This document shows, in pieces, positions 1 to 6,037 of a DNA stretch of 9,732 bases. Where the stretch lies: NCBI RefSeq assembly GCF_016294135.1, contig NZ_JAEDCO010000047.1, forward strand, positions 1 through 9,732, in the 5' to 3' direction. Source of the DNA: Methanobrevibacter ruminantium. Its GTDB lineage: Archaea; Methanobacteriota; Methanobacteria; Methanobacteriales; Methanobacteriaceae. How positions within the stretch are numbered: position 1 is the stretch's first letter; every line of letters begins with the position of its first letter. Position numbers and translations under genes: made by a program. The notes beneath the pieces are model-generated. The model did no database searches and was not told where the DNA came from. It was given only the letters and a program-made list of their open reading frames with translations.

Positions 1-22
1 TGGCCATAAATCCATTTTTATC

Positions 23-60
23 GTTTAATTTAGTTCATTAAACAATAGTTTTACGGAACT
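23..60 (+). repeat. Structured repeat, copy 1, in the leader of the 106-aa gene
   Basis: Positions 23-55 are identical to 642-674. The element has two potential hairpins. The first is GTTTAAT (23-29) and ATTAAAC (37-43), a perfect 7-bp stem with a 7-nt loop. The second is AGTTT (47-51) and GAACT (56-60) closing a TACG loop (52-55), a UNCG-type tetraloop. The loop bases AGTTC (32-36) are also fully complementary to GAACT (56-60), so a pseudoknot or alternative pairing is possible. It could act as an RNA leader element, a DNA operator or a small dispersed repeat; the window cannot decide. Confidence 0.7.
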
Positions 61-71
61 CCTTGTAGGAG
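59..71 (+). promoter_or_regulatory. Possible hairpin sequestering the ribosome binding site
   Basis: CTCCT (59-63) can pair with AGGAG (67-71) across the 3-nt loop TGT. This would bury most of the Shine-Dalgarno sequence (GGAGG, 68-72) of the gene starting at 81. The left arm overlaps the last two bases of the preceding TACG hairpin (47-60), so the two structures compete. The pairing is read directly; a role in translational control is inference. Confidence 0.4.
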
Positions 72-80
72 GTTTTTATC

Positions 81-401
81 ATGCCTAGAATATTAATTCC
101 AAATTACGAATTTGTTGAAAGTTGGTCTGAAGATCAATTAAATAATTTTGTAACTACTCCTCTGGGCCTTCCACATGCAATTATGAATATTGTACGTAAA
201 GTCTATCCTAATATTAATACTTTGAGATTGATAGCACGTATTAATAATCCTAATTTAAAAGGATTGGATCAAGAAGAAAGGGCAGTCACTTATAAATTGT
301 CTTTACATGATGCTAGAGATTATCATATTAATTATGCTCTTGAGTTTCTTGAGAAATATCCTCAATTCAAACCTATGATAAAAGGTGTTGAAGAAGTTTA
401 A
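81..401 (+). CDS. Unrecognised 106-aa hypothetical protein
   Basis: I do not recognise this protein. The ATG is preceded at 68-72 by a strong GGAGG with 8-nt spacing, so start and reading frame are well supported. The product is a soluble, roughly neutral 106-residue protein with no signal peptide, membrane segment or cysteine motif. The N-terminus (residues 1-12) looks like a short beta strand. Residues 17-45 and 76-95 look helical, the latter including HDARDYHINYALEFL. It lies tail-to-tail with asd, outside the conserved lysine/aromatic block, and its leader carries one copy of a repeat that recurs at 642-674. T-rich DNA typical of archaeal termination follows the stop. Codon use is like that of its neighbours. 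It may be lineage-specific; no function is proposed. Its promoter would lie before the window. Confidence 0.8.
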   Translation: MPRILIPNYEFVESWSEDQLNNFVTTPLGLPHAIMNIVRKVYPNINTLRLIARINNPNLKGLDQEERAVTYKLSLHDARDYHINYALEFLEKYPQFKPMIKGVEEV

Positions 402-407
402 CATCTC

Positions 408-447
408 TTTCCTATTTTTACTTTTTTTATTTTTAATATTTTTTTAA
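408..447 (+). terminator. T-rich terminator of the 106-aa gene
   Basis: Shortly after the stop codon the + strand has a run of T tracts (CCTATTTTTAC, then T7, T5 and T7 blocks), the usual form of an archaeal intrinsic terminator. No strong hairpin precedes it. Confidence 0.6.
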
Positions 448-641
448 CCATTTAGCGTGAGCTATCATCTAATTCCACTTATTTTATGCATACTTTCTAA
501 CTGTCCACCTTATATATTGAAGAGTGGGAAAAATATTCAAAAAATTATATAAAATGTAGACCTCTTTTTTGGTAACCTATTGAAACTTATTTTATTTTCT
601 TAATAAAATTTTTTAACTATTTTTTTATTCTCTTTTTGGAG

Positions 642-679
642 GTTTAATTTAGTTCATTAAACAATAGTTTTACGAAACA
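642..679 (+). repeat. Structured repeat, copy 2, not followed by a gene
   Basis: Positions 642-674 match 23-55 exactly, in the same orientation and 619 bp downstream. The 7-bp hairpin is GTTTAAT (642-648) and ATTAAAC (656-662). The second hairpin is GTTT (667-670) and AAAC (675-678) around TACG (671-674). The first substitution after the identity block (G56 to A675) changes a U-G pair to U-A, keeping the stem. No open reading frame follows on the + strand; the convergent asd gene ends at 762. It could be a leader whose gene was lost, a dispersed repeat or a flanking direct repeat. Confidence 0.7.
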
Positions 680-693
680 CTCTTTAAATATCG

Positions 694-772
694 GGAAAAA
701 TAGAAAAATAGAAAATAAAAATAATTAAAAAAAAAGTAAAAAAAAGAATTAATAAAAAATATTATAATATTT
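694..772 (-). terminator. Terminator of asd
   Basis: On the minus strand the end of asd forms the palindrome AAATATTATAATATTT (757-772), which spans the stop codon. Several long T tracts follow, including two CTATTTTT motifs around 694-711. This fits archaeal oligo-T termination of the lysine gene cluster. Confidence 0.6.
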
Positions 773-1811
773 GTTTATTAATCAATTCAGCATTCAAAAT
801 AGAAGCACCAGCAGCACCTCTAATTGTATTATGCCCTACAAGAACATATTTGAAGCTGTTATCAAATGCTTGATCTTTTCTAACTCTACCAACAGTAGCA
901 GCCATACCACCATAAGCCATTCTGTCCATTCTAGGTTGAGGTCTGTCATCTTCCTCTTTGACTATGACAGGTTGTTCTGGAGCAGAATGAAGACCTAATT
1001 CTTGAGGAAGTCCTCTAAAATCAGCCATTGTCTTTTTGATTTTATCAATGTCTGCTTCATCATCAAGCTCTACGAATACTGCTTCAGTGTGACCGTCAAT
1101 AACAGGCACTCTGTGACAGGATGCGCTTAATGAGAAGTTTGCAGGTACAACTTCATCACCGTCAAGTGAACCTAAAAGATGCAATGTTTCGCTTTCCATC
1201 TTTTCCTCTTCACCGCCAATGTATGGAACCAAGTTATCTACAATAGCCATTGAAGGAACACCGTTATAACCTGCTCCTGAAACAGCTTGCATGGTAGATA
1301 CATAAATCCTGTTTATGTTGAAATTATCATAAATTGGCTTTAATGTTAATGTCAAAGCAATGGTTGAACAGTTAGGGTTAGTTACAATGAATCCGTCCCA
1401 GTTGTTGTTTTTCTGTTGTGCTTCAATCATGTCCAAGAATTGTGGATTGACTTCAGGAATGACTAAAGGAATGTCCTTTTTCATTCTCATCGCACTAGCA
1501 TTTGATGCCACAACAAAATCCTTTGCAAATTCTGGCTCGACTTTTGCAGCAAAATCAGCAGGAAGTGAAGAGAACACTATTTCAACATCCTTATCCATCT
1601 GTGCAGGGTCAGTTTCAATTACAGTAATGTCTCTTACAGATTCTGGCATTTCACTATTCATATACCAAGTGGTAGCATCTTCATATTTTTTGCCTGAAGA
1701 TCTTCCGGAAGCTGCAAGTGCAGCAATTTCAAAATCAGGATGATCAGCCAACAATTGGATGAATCTTTGACCTACCATTCCAGTTGCACCAAGTACACCT
1801 ACTTTTACCAT
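762..1811 (-). CDS. asd: Aspartate-semialdehyde dehydrogenase
   Basis: Reduces L-aspartyl-4-phosphate to L-aspartate 4-semialdehyde with NADPH, the branch point to lysine, to threonine/methionine/isoleucine and, in methanogens, to aromatic precursors. The 349-aa length fits the archaeal/fungal form. Residues 3-17 are the dinucleotide-binding start (GATGMVGQRF). NPNCST at 145-150 carries the catalytic Cys148. SGAGYNGVPS lies at 178-187. The segment RVPVIDGHTE contains His241, which matches the catalytic histidine of the family. The ATG is preceded by GAGATGAT, a moderate ribosome binding site. It is the last gene of the lysine block, 72 bp after dapB. A 9-codon open frame rich in Met and Ile ends directly against its start (1812-1838). 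Assignment is firm; cofactor preference is from family knowledge. Confidence 0.97.
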   Translation of the reverse strand: MVKVGVLGATGMVGQRFIQLLADHPDFEIAALAASGRSSGKKYEDATTWYMNSEMPESVRDITVIETDPAQMDKDVEIVFSSLPADFAAKVEPEFAKDFVVASNASAMRMKKDIPLVIPEVNPQFLDMIEAQQKNNNWDGFIVTNPNCSTIALTLTLKPIYDNFNINRIYVSTMQAVSGAGYNGVPSMAIVDNLVPYIGGEEEKMESETLHLLGSLDGDEVVPANFSLSASCHRVPVIDGHTEAVFVELDDEADIDKIKKTMADFRGLPQELGLHSAPEQPVIVKEEDDRPQPRMDRMAYGGMAATVGRVRKDQAFDNSFKYVLVGHNTIRGAAGASILNAELINKQIL

Positions 1812-1883
1812 TTAAATCATCTCGATAATCATAATCATTTTAATAAAAGTCTGATTTAAGGAAAAGGAATAGAATTATAAAAA

Positions 1884-2702
1884 TTAAATTCCTAAAACAT
1901 CAGACATGTCGTTAACTTTTCCAGGTTCTGCGGAACCTACGAATCTTAAAGCTCTGATAACACCAGCAATGAATACTTCTCTGGTATGTGCCATGTGTTT
2001 AACTTCTAATCTTTCACCATCGCCAACATACAATACAGTGTGGTCCCCTACAATGTCTCCACCACGTACTGCATGTATACCGATTTCCTCTTTGGTTCTT
2101 TTACCTACTTGACCTTGTCTTCCATAGACTCCCACTTCTTCAGGGTTTCTTTCAAGAGCGTCAGCAACCACTTCAAATGCAGTCATAGCAGTTCCGGAAG
2201 GAGCATCTGCCTTTTGATTGTGGTGAGCTTCAATGATTTCAATATCAAAGTCATTTAAGATAGGAGTCAAGTCCTTCAATACCTTAAAGAATACATTTAC
2301 TCCAATTGAGAAATTAGAGGAAATAACTGCCTTGATGTTCTTTTCATTGATTACATCAGCATTTCCTTTAGCTTGCTCTTCAGTGAAACCGGTGGTACCA
2401 ACCACTAAGTTTACGCCACAGTCAGCAGTTCTTTTAATGGTTTCTACAGCAGCAGGAGCAATGGTAAAGTCAACTAAGACTTCAGCTCCAGATTCTTTCA
2501 ATGCTTTTTCCAAATCTTCTGAACCGACGATAGGAACTCCAATATTACCGATACCTGCTTTTTCACCAGCATCTACACCTGCTAAAGGAGTGTTTGGCAT
2601 TTCAATAGCAGCTACAACTTCCATATCATCCTGTTCAGTAATTTTTCTTATAATGCCAGAGCCCATTCTTCCAGTAGCTCCAGTTACAGCAACTTTTATC
2701 AT
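1884..2702 (-). CDS. dapB: 4-Hydroxy-tetrahydrodipicolinate reductase
   Basis: Reduces the DapA product to tetrahydrodipicolinate with NAD(P)H in lysine/diaminopimelate synthesis. The 272-aa length is normal. Residues 4-16 form the nucleotide-binding loop (AVTGATGRMGSGI). GTTGFTEEQ lies at 102-110. SSNFSIGVN at 128-136 precedes the signature EAHHNQKADAPSGTA (158-172), with the catalytic His160/His161 pair and Lys164. HAVRGGDIVGDH at 210-221 is also conserved. The start is an ATG after GATGAT, a weak-to-moderate ribosome binding site. It follows dapA by 60 bp, a gap that contains a terminator-like hairpin, so its mRNA level may differ from that of dapA. Methanobacteriales complete the route through the DapL aminotransferase (family knowledge); dapL is not in this window. 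Confidence 0.97.
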   Translation of the reverse strand: MIKVAVTGATGRMGSGIIRKITEQDDMEVVAAIEMPNTPLAGVDAGEKAGIGNIGVPIVGSEDLEKALKESGAEVLVDFTIAPAAVETIKRTADCGVNLVVGTTGFTEEQAKGNADVINEKNIKAVISSNFSIGVNVFFKVLKDLTPILNDFDIEIIEAHHNQKADAPSGTAMTAFEVVADALERNPEEVGVYGRQGQVGKRTKEEIGIHAVRGGDIVGDHTVLYVGDGERLEVKHMAHTREVFIAGVIRALRFVGSAEPGKVNDMSDVLGI

Positions 2703-2740
2703 AATATCATCTAAATAATTTTATAAGTATAATCAAATTG

Positions 2741-2776
2741 TAAAAAAAAATAAGAACTGGAATTATAAAATTCCAG
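2741..2776 (-). terminator. Hairpin plus T9 spanning the dapA stop codon
   Basis: CTGGAATT (2757-2764) and AATTCCAG (2769-2776) form a perfect 8-bp stem with a 4-nt loop at the end of dapA. The stop codon lies in the loop and 3' arm. On the minus strand it is followed after 6 nt by nine T residues (2742-2750). It looks like an intrinsic terminator or attenuator inside the dapA-dapB-asd run. Partial read-through is inference. Confidence 0.6.
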
Positions 2777-3656
2777 CATCTTCCAATGCTTTTCTTAGGA
2801 TTGCTTTGTTTTCCTCTAACATAGGAACTAAAGGTAATCTTAATGGACCTGCAGGCATTCCCATCATTTTCATTGCTTCTTTTGCAGGTGCCGGACTGGT
2901 TTCAATGAATAAAGCTTTGATTAAGTCATATTGTTTGTAATGTAATTCCAAAGCTTGGTCATAGTTACCGTCTAAAATGCAGTTTACCATTTGAACCATG
3001 GTTCTTGGATCGATGTTAGCAGAAGCACTCACTACACCTCTTGCACCAACAGACATTAAAGGAAGGGTCAATTCATCACTACCGGATAAGATTACAATGT
3101 CATCTTCCAATCCTTCATCCCTTAAGAGTTTCATGGTTTTGGATACTTTGTCCACATTGGAGGAAGCCTCTTTCAATGCAGCAATGTTGTCCACTTTTGC
3201 AAGTTCCACAATGGTTTCAGGAGCCATATCCAAACTGGTACGTGATGGAACATTATAAGTGATCAAATCAATGTCCACTGCATTTGCAATTTGGGTATAA
3301 TGTTCAATAACACCATGTTGTTGTGGTTTGTTGTAATATGGAGTGATCAATAGAGCCATATCTGCTCCAGCATCATCTGCATATTTGGTTAAGTCCAATG
3401 CTTCAGTAGTTGCATTACTTCCAGTTCCTGCAATGGTAGTTACTCTGCCGTCAACTTCATCAACCATGATGTCAATAACTCTTTTATGTTCCTCATGGGT
3501 GATAGTAGCAGATTCACCCGTGGTTCCTGCAGCAACCAAACCATCAACATCCTGTTCAATCAACCAGTTAATATTTTGTCTGTATCCTTCTTCATCTATG
3601 GTTCCGTCCTCGTGCATAGGAGTAACCATAGCAACAGCAGTTCCTTCAAAACGCAT
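2763..3656 (-). CDS. dapA: 4-Hydroxy-tetrahydrodipicolinate synthase
   Basis: Condenses pyruvate with aspartate semialdehyde, the committed step to lysine. I place the start at the ATG at 3656 (297 aa). A GTG three codons upstream (3665) is part of the ribosome binding site AAAGGTG and would give a non-family extension MFF. With this start, residues 2-13 (RFEGTAVAMVTP) open the TIM barrel. GTTGES is at 44-49 and YYNKP at 107-111. Tyr134 lies in ITYNVPSRT, and the Schiff-base lysine is Lys162 in ALKEAS. SGSDE at 191-195 is also typical. Length is normal. The gene is separated from upstream lysC by 281 bp containing a terminator and a dyad (3788-3822), which suggests its own promoter. Feedback by lysine is not predictable from sequence alone. 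Confidence 0.97.
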   Translation of the reverse strand: MRFEGTAVAMVTPMHEDGTIDEEGYRQNINWLIEQDVDGLVAAGTTGESATITHEEHKRVIDIMVDEVDGRVTTIAGTGSNATTEALDLTKYADDAGADMALLITPYYNKPQQHGVIEHYTQIANAVDIDLITYNVPSRTSLDMAPETIVELAKVDNIAALKEASSNVDKVSKTMKLLRDEGLEDDIVILSGSDELTLPLMSVGARGVVSASANIDPRTMVQMVNCILDGNYDQALELHYKQYDLIKALFIETSPAPAKEAMKMMGMPAGPLRLPLVPMLEENKAILRKALEDAGIL

Positions 3657-3665
3657 AAAAAACAC

Positions 3666-3671
3666 CTTTTT
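3666..3671 (-). promoter_or_regulatory. Ribosome binding site deciding the dapA start
   Basis: The minus-strand sequence AAAAGGTGTTTTTTATG has an AGGTG with proper spacing to the ATG at 3656. The GTG at 3665 overlaps this site and cannot be a normal start. Confidence 0.75.
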
Positions 3672-3787
3672 ACTATATAATTAATTTTGAATTTTTTTCA
3701 ATTATTTAATTAATCTAATTATTTTATTTTATTTCATTTAATTTAAATTTCTAAAGAATCACATCAATTCAAATACTTAATCTATTA

Positions 3788-3822
3788 AAGTTCGCATAGA
3801 TAAAAACCAACTTGCGAAACTT
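3788..3822 (-). promoter_or_regulatory. Imperfect dyad upstream of dapA (candidate operator or RNA hairpin)
   Basis: AAGTTCGCA (3788-3796) is matched by TGCGAA-A-CTT (3813-3822), a 9-bp inverted repeat with one bulged A and a 16-nt spacer. It is GC-richer than its surroundings and sits about 130-165 bp upstream of the dapA start in the lysC-dapA gap. It is not followed by a T tract on the minus strand, so a terminator is unlikely. A transcription-factor operator or a structured leader is possible; no known regulator is assigned. No other copy of TTCGCA/TGCGAA was noticed in the window. Confidence 0.45.
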
Positions 3823-3913
3823 CAAGGATTGTAAATGGAAATTAATTACAATAAAAAATGATAGAAACAAATTACTTCCCTTTAATGAAAATAAAAGGAA
3901 ATGCCTCTTTATT

Positions 3914-3950
3914 GGGTAAAAATAATAAAAACGAGAGTTATAAAACTCCC
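3914..3950 (-). terminator. Terminator at the lysC stop codon
   Basis: GAGTT (3935-3939) and AACTC (3944-3948) form a 5-bp stem around the TTATAA that holds the lysC stop codon. On the minus strand it is followed by CGTTTTTATTATTTTTACC. This T-rich tail fits archaeal termination and supports separate transcription of lysC and dapA. Confidence 0.55.
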
Positions 3951-5155
3951 TTGATTAAGTCGTATGCTACCTTACCATCTTCCCAGTTAATAAATAAGAC
4001 AATAGCAGTTTGGGATGATGAGATTTCGACAATGTTTATGTGTGCTTCCTTAAGTGGATTGGTGATTTCAGTGATTACTCCAGGAGTTTCAATAAAGTCT
4101 GGGTTAATCATGGTTAACATAGCAATGTCCCTTCCTAAGGATATTGAGCTTAAACTGTCTTCAGCAATGACTAAGTTGTGCAATAAATGATATGCTTCAT
4201 CAGCATCACATTTATCCAAGAATAAGGTAATTGAATTTTGACCTGCAGAAATACCATAAATGTTAATGTTAGCTTCCGCTACCAAAGTTGTCATTTTTGC
4301 AATGAGACCAATTTGATTTAGCAAATCCTCTCCAACCAAAGCAACTACAGAGATTGGTTCCGAATGCAAGCAAACTGATTTGTTCATGGAATCTTCAAAG
4401 GGACCTACAATCTCAGTCCCAGGGTCAGACAAATCACCTTTTTCAAAGCTAATGATTTTCGCTTTTATTTCAGGATCTTTAAATCTTAAAGCATGAGGGT
4501 GTAAAACTTGAGCTCCATGAGTAGCTAAATCTCTCATCTCTTCAACAGAGATATAATCCAATTTTTCAGCTTCATTGATTTTTCTTGGATCAGTGGACAT
4601 GACTCCATCCACATCGGTAACGATAATCACATTATCTGCATTTAAGCAATGACCTAATAGGAATGCAGTGACATCACTTCCACCTCTTCCCAAGGTAGTC
4701 ACTTCTCCATTTTCAGTCCTTCCCAAGAATCCGCAGACGACTGGAATGATTCCTTGATCTAAAAGTCCTAAAAGCCCTTGAGATTGCTCTTCAGTTTTTT
4801 CAAAATCAATTTGAGCTTTTCCATAGTTGTCATCAGTTATTACAGGCCATAAGTCATGGCTTGGATCAATGTATTCGGATTTTACACCTAAGGATTCCAA
4901 GACTGATGAAAATACTCTTATGCTGGTTCTCTCACCCATGGATAAAATTTCAGCCAATTGCTTTTCAGTTACTTCTTTTCCAATGGATTCGTCAGCAATA
5001 GCTACTAAGTCATCAGTAGTCTTGTTAATAGCTGATACAACAACCACAACCTTATTTCCTTCCATATACGCATTTACGATAGATTGTGCAGCTTTTCTAA
5101 TTCTTTGTCCATTTCCAATCGAAGTACCGCCAAATTTGGCTACAATTAATTCCAT
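3938..5155 (-). CDS. lysC: Aspartokinase with two C-terminal ACT domains
   Basis: Phosphorylates L-aspartate with ATP, the first step of the aspartate pathway. I choose the ATG at 5155 (405 aa). The GTG four codons upstream (5167) lies inside the ribosome binding site AAAGGTG. The N-terminal amino-acid kinase domain (about 1-255) shows KFGGTS at 7-12, GERTS at 74-78, GRGGSD at 156-161 and TDVDGVMSTDPR at 180-191. The C-terminus has two ACT-type segments (about 266-335 and 346-405), including GISAGQNSITLFL and NIVEISSSQTAIVLFI. Allosteric control by pathway end products is therefore likely, though which one cannot be read from sequence. Length fits monofunctional aspartokinases. A TATA box about 105 bp upstream and an oligo-T terminator after the gene suggest its own transcript. 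Confidence 0.96.
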   Translation of the reverse strand: MELIVAKFGGTSIGNGQRIRKAAQSIVNAYMEGNKVVVVVSAINKTTDDLVAIADESIGKEVTEKQLAEILSMGERTSIRVFSSVLESLGVKSEYIDPSHDLWPVITDDNYGKAQIDFEKTEEQSQGLLGLLDQGIIPVVCGFLGRTENGEVTTLGRGGSDVTAFLLGHCLNADNVIIVTDVDGVMSTDPRKINEAEKLDYISVEEMRDLATHGAQVLHPHALRFKDPEIKAKIISFEKGDLSDPGTEIVGPFEDSMNKSVCLHSEPISVVALVGEDLLNQIGLIAKMTTLVAEANINIYGISAGQNSITLFLDKCDADEAYHLLHNLVIAEDSLSSISLGRDIAMLTMINPDFIETPGVITEITNPLKEAHINIVEISSSQTAIVLFINWEDGKVAYDLIKGVL

Positions 5156-5254
5156 TTGTTTACACACCTTTTCTTTTAAATTAAAAATAAAAATAAATAT
5201 TTTGATAAATTATATTTTTTAGACTATTATCCATTTATTAATTTTATAAAAGGG

Positions 5255-5268
5255 TATTTATATATTTA
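5255..5268 (-). promoter_or_regulatory. Candidate TATA box for lysC
   Basis: On the minus strand the sequence AAATATATAAATA fits an archaeal TATA box. It would place transcription start near 5232 and leave a leader of roughly 75-80 nt before the lysC ATG, with AGGTG at the end of that leader. Confidence 0.5.
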
Positions 5269-5443
5269 ATTATTAATTTTACATATTTTTATATAAAATA
5301 CAGATTTGTTAATAATAAATAATGAATAATTAATAAAAATCCAATATAAAATGATCCTAAAATTAATAAATCAATAAAAATTTAAAAAAAATGTTAAAAT
5401 TGATATAAAAATTATAAAAAATAGTAGATTAAAATTAATTAAT

Positions 5444-5466
5444 CTTAAAAAAAGTAAAAAATAAAA
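5444..5466 (-). terminator. Oligo-T terminator of rps17e
   Basis: Immediately after the rps17e stop the minus strand reads TTTTATTTTTTACTTTTTTT, a typical archaeal oligo-T terminator without a needed hairpin. Confidence 0.65.
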
Positions 5467-5664
5467 TTAAGCTTGGTTTGCTTGTTGTCTTACTAATCTA
5501 GTAATGTAACCAGCAATTTTATTTCTTAAGTGTTTAGTACTTACAGTAGAGTACTCTGCTACTAATTTTTTGTTTTCTTCAAAATCAGTAGTAAATTTGC
5601 CTTGGTGAGTTTCAATTAATTCTTTTGATATACGTTTTACGAATGAAGTTCTAATATTTCCCAT
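5467..5664 (-). CDS. rps17e: Small-subunit ribosomal protein S17e (eS17)
   Basis: Archaeal/eukaryotic-specific protein of the 30S subunit. I choose the second ATG (5664), giving 65 aa beginning MGNIRTSFVKRI, which is the family N-terminus. GGAGG at 5671-5675 is 6 nt from it but only 1 nt from the first ATG (5670), so the first ATG is not usable. The body (HQGKFTTDFEENKKLVAEYS, then STKHLRNKIAGYITRLVRQQ) matches the family core, with a basic C-terminus. It begins 2 nt after the aroQ stop, and its ribosome binding site lies within aroQ, so translation is probably coupled. A housekeeping ribosomal gene sits here between two amino-acid pathway genes. Identity is firm. Confidence 0.95.
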   Translation of the reverse strand: MGNIRTSFVKRISKELIETHQGKFTTDFEENKKLVAEYSTVSTKHLRNKIAGYITRLVRQQANQA

Positions 5665-5666
5665 AA

Positions 5667-5990
5667 TCATTCCTCCAAAATTTCTCTTTGTCTATTTTTA
5701 CTTAAAGTTGTTAGCATGTCCATAATACCGCTAAGAATACTTTTATCAATATTCAAGTCTTCAGCTAATTTATTTACTTTGGCATGAACTTGTTCTTCTC
5801 TTGATTTATCATAAATTTCCATGCCTAAAAAAACTTTAGCTAAAACAATACTCCTAGCAAGTGAAGTTCTTTCACTTATTAAGTTAACTAAATCATTATC
5901 AATTTCATCGATTCTTTTTCTAGACTTTTCAAGAATATCCTGAGCTTCTTCCTCATTTTCAAATAAGCCCATAATCTCTTTCTTATCCAC
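5667..5990 (-). CDS. aroQ: Chorismate mutase, AroQ class (type II, all-helical)
   Basis: Converts chorismate to prephenate, the branch to phenylalanine and tyrosine. The protein has 107 aa in the three-helix AroQ fold. By alignment from memory with the E. coli chorismate mutase domain, Arg24 (in SRKRIDEID), Arg41, Lys52, Asp61, Arg64 and Glu65 (in YDKSREEQV) fall on active-site positions. The start is a GTG with GGAG at 5999-6002 and 8-nt spacing. An ATG at codon 7 (5972) is an alternative with a poorer ribosome binding site. The about 20 residues before the first catalytic arginine are charged and slightly longer than in minimal family members. There is no fused prephenate dehydratase or dehydrogenase. 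It is promoter-proximal and is followed by rps17e. Confidence 0.9.
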   Translation of the reverse strand: MDKKEIMGLFENEEEAQDILEKSRKRIDEIDNDLVNLISERTSLARSIVLAKVFLGMEIYDKSREEQVHAKVNKLAEDLNIDKSILSGIMDMLTTLSKNRQREILEE

Positions 5991-6037
5991 AAAAATAACT
6001 CCATAGTTTTGATAATAATTATACTTTATATTTCATC

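Larger units (their letters stand above)
402..761. other. Gene-free region between the orphan gene and asd
   Basis: No credible coding sequence was found in this 360-bp stretch. It holds the T-rich terminator at 408-447 and a small TAGC-GTGA-GCTA hairpin near 453-464. Two TATA-like stretches follow (CTTATATATTG at 509-519 and TTATATAAAA at 545-554), which could drive a short untranslated RNA on the + strand. A GGAGG at 638-642 has no start codon after it. The second copy of the structured repeat lies at 642-679. The A-rich stretch near 694-757 is the terminator of asd read on the other strand. Confidence 0.6.
5156..5466 (-). other. Gene-free region between lysC and rps17e
   Basis: This 311-bp, extremely AT-rich stretch contains the T-rich terminator of rps17e at its right end and the lysC promoter and leader at its left. 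Nothing coding or clearly structured was seen in the middle (about 5290-5440). Confidence 0.6.

Noticed and set aside
450..475. Box C/D-type small RNA near the GTGA hairpin
   Set aside because: The minus-strand GATGATA does not match the C box and no D box at proper spacing was seen.
457..552. Short GTG-started frame (about 31 codons) after the orphan gene
   Set aside because: No ribosome binding site, lies behind a T-rich terminator, and its product is unremarkable hydrophobic sequence expected by chance in AT-rich DNA.
23..679. Insertion sequence or transposon bounded by the 33-bp repeats
   Set aside because: The repeats are direct, not inverted, no transposase or integrase is present, and no target-site duplication was recognised; a mobile origin remains only a possibility.
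3657..3937. Lysine riboswitch upstream of dapA
   Set aside because: The gap contains one simple dyad only and none of the multi-helix core of the bacterial lysine riboswitch; these are also not expected in methanogens.
3858..4190. 110-aa plus-strand open frame
   Set aside because: Mostly antisense to the ACT region of lysC, with no ribosome binding site and no recognisable protein features.
5665..5670. First ATG of rps17e (67-aa product)
   Set aside because: It sits 1 nt from GGAGG, too close for initiation; the second ATG gives the canonical MGNIRTSF start.
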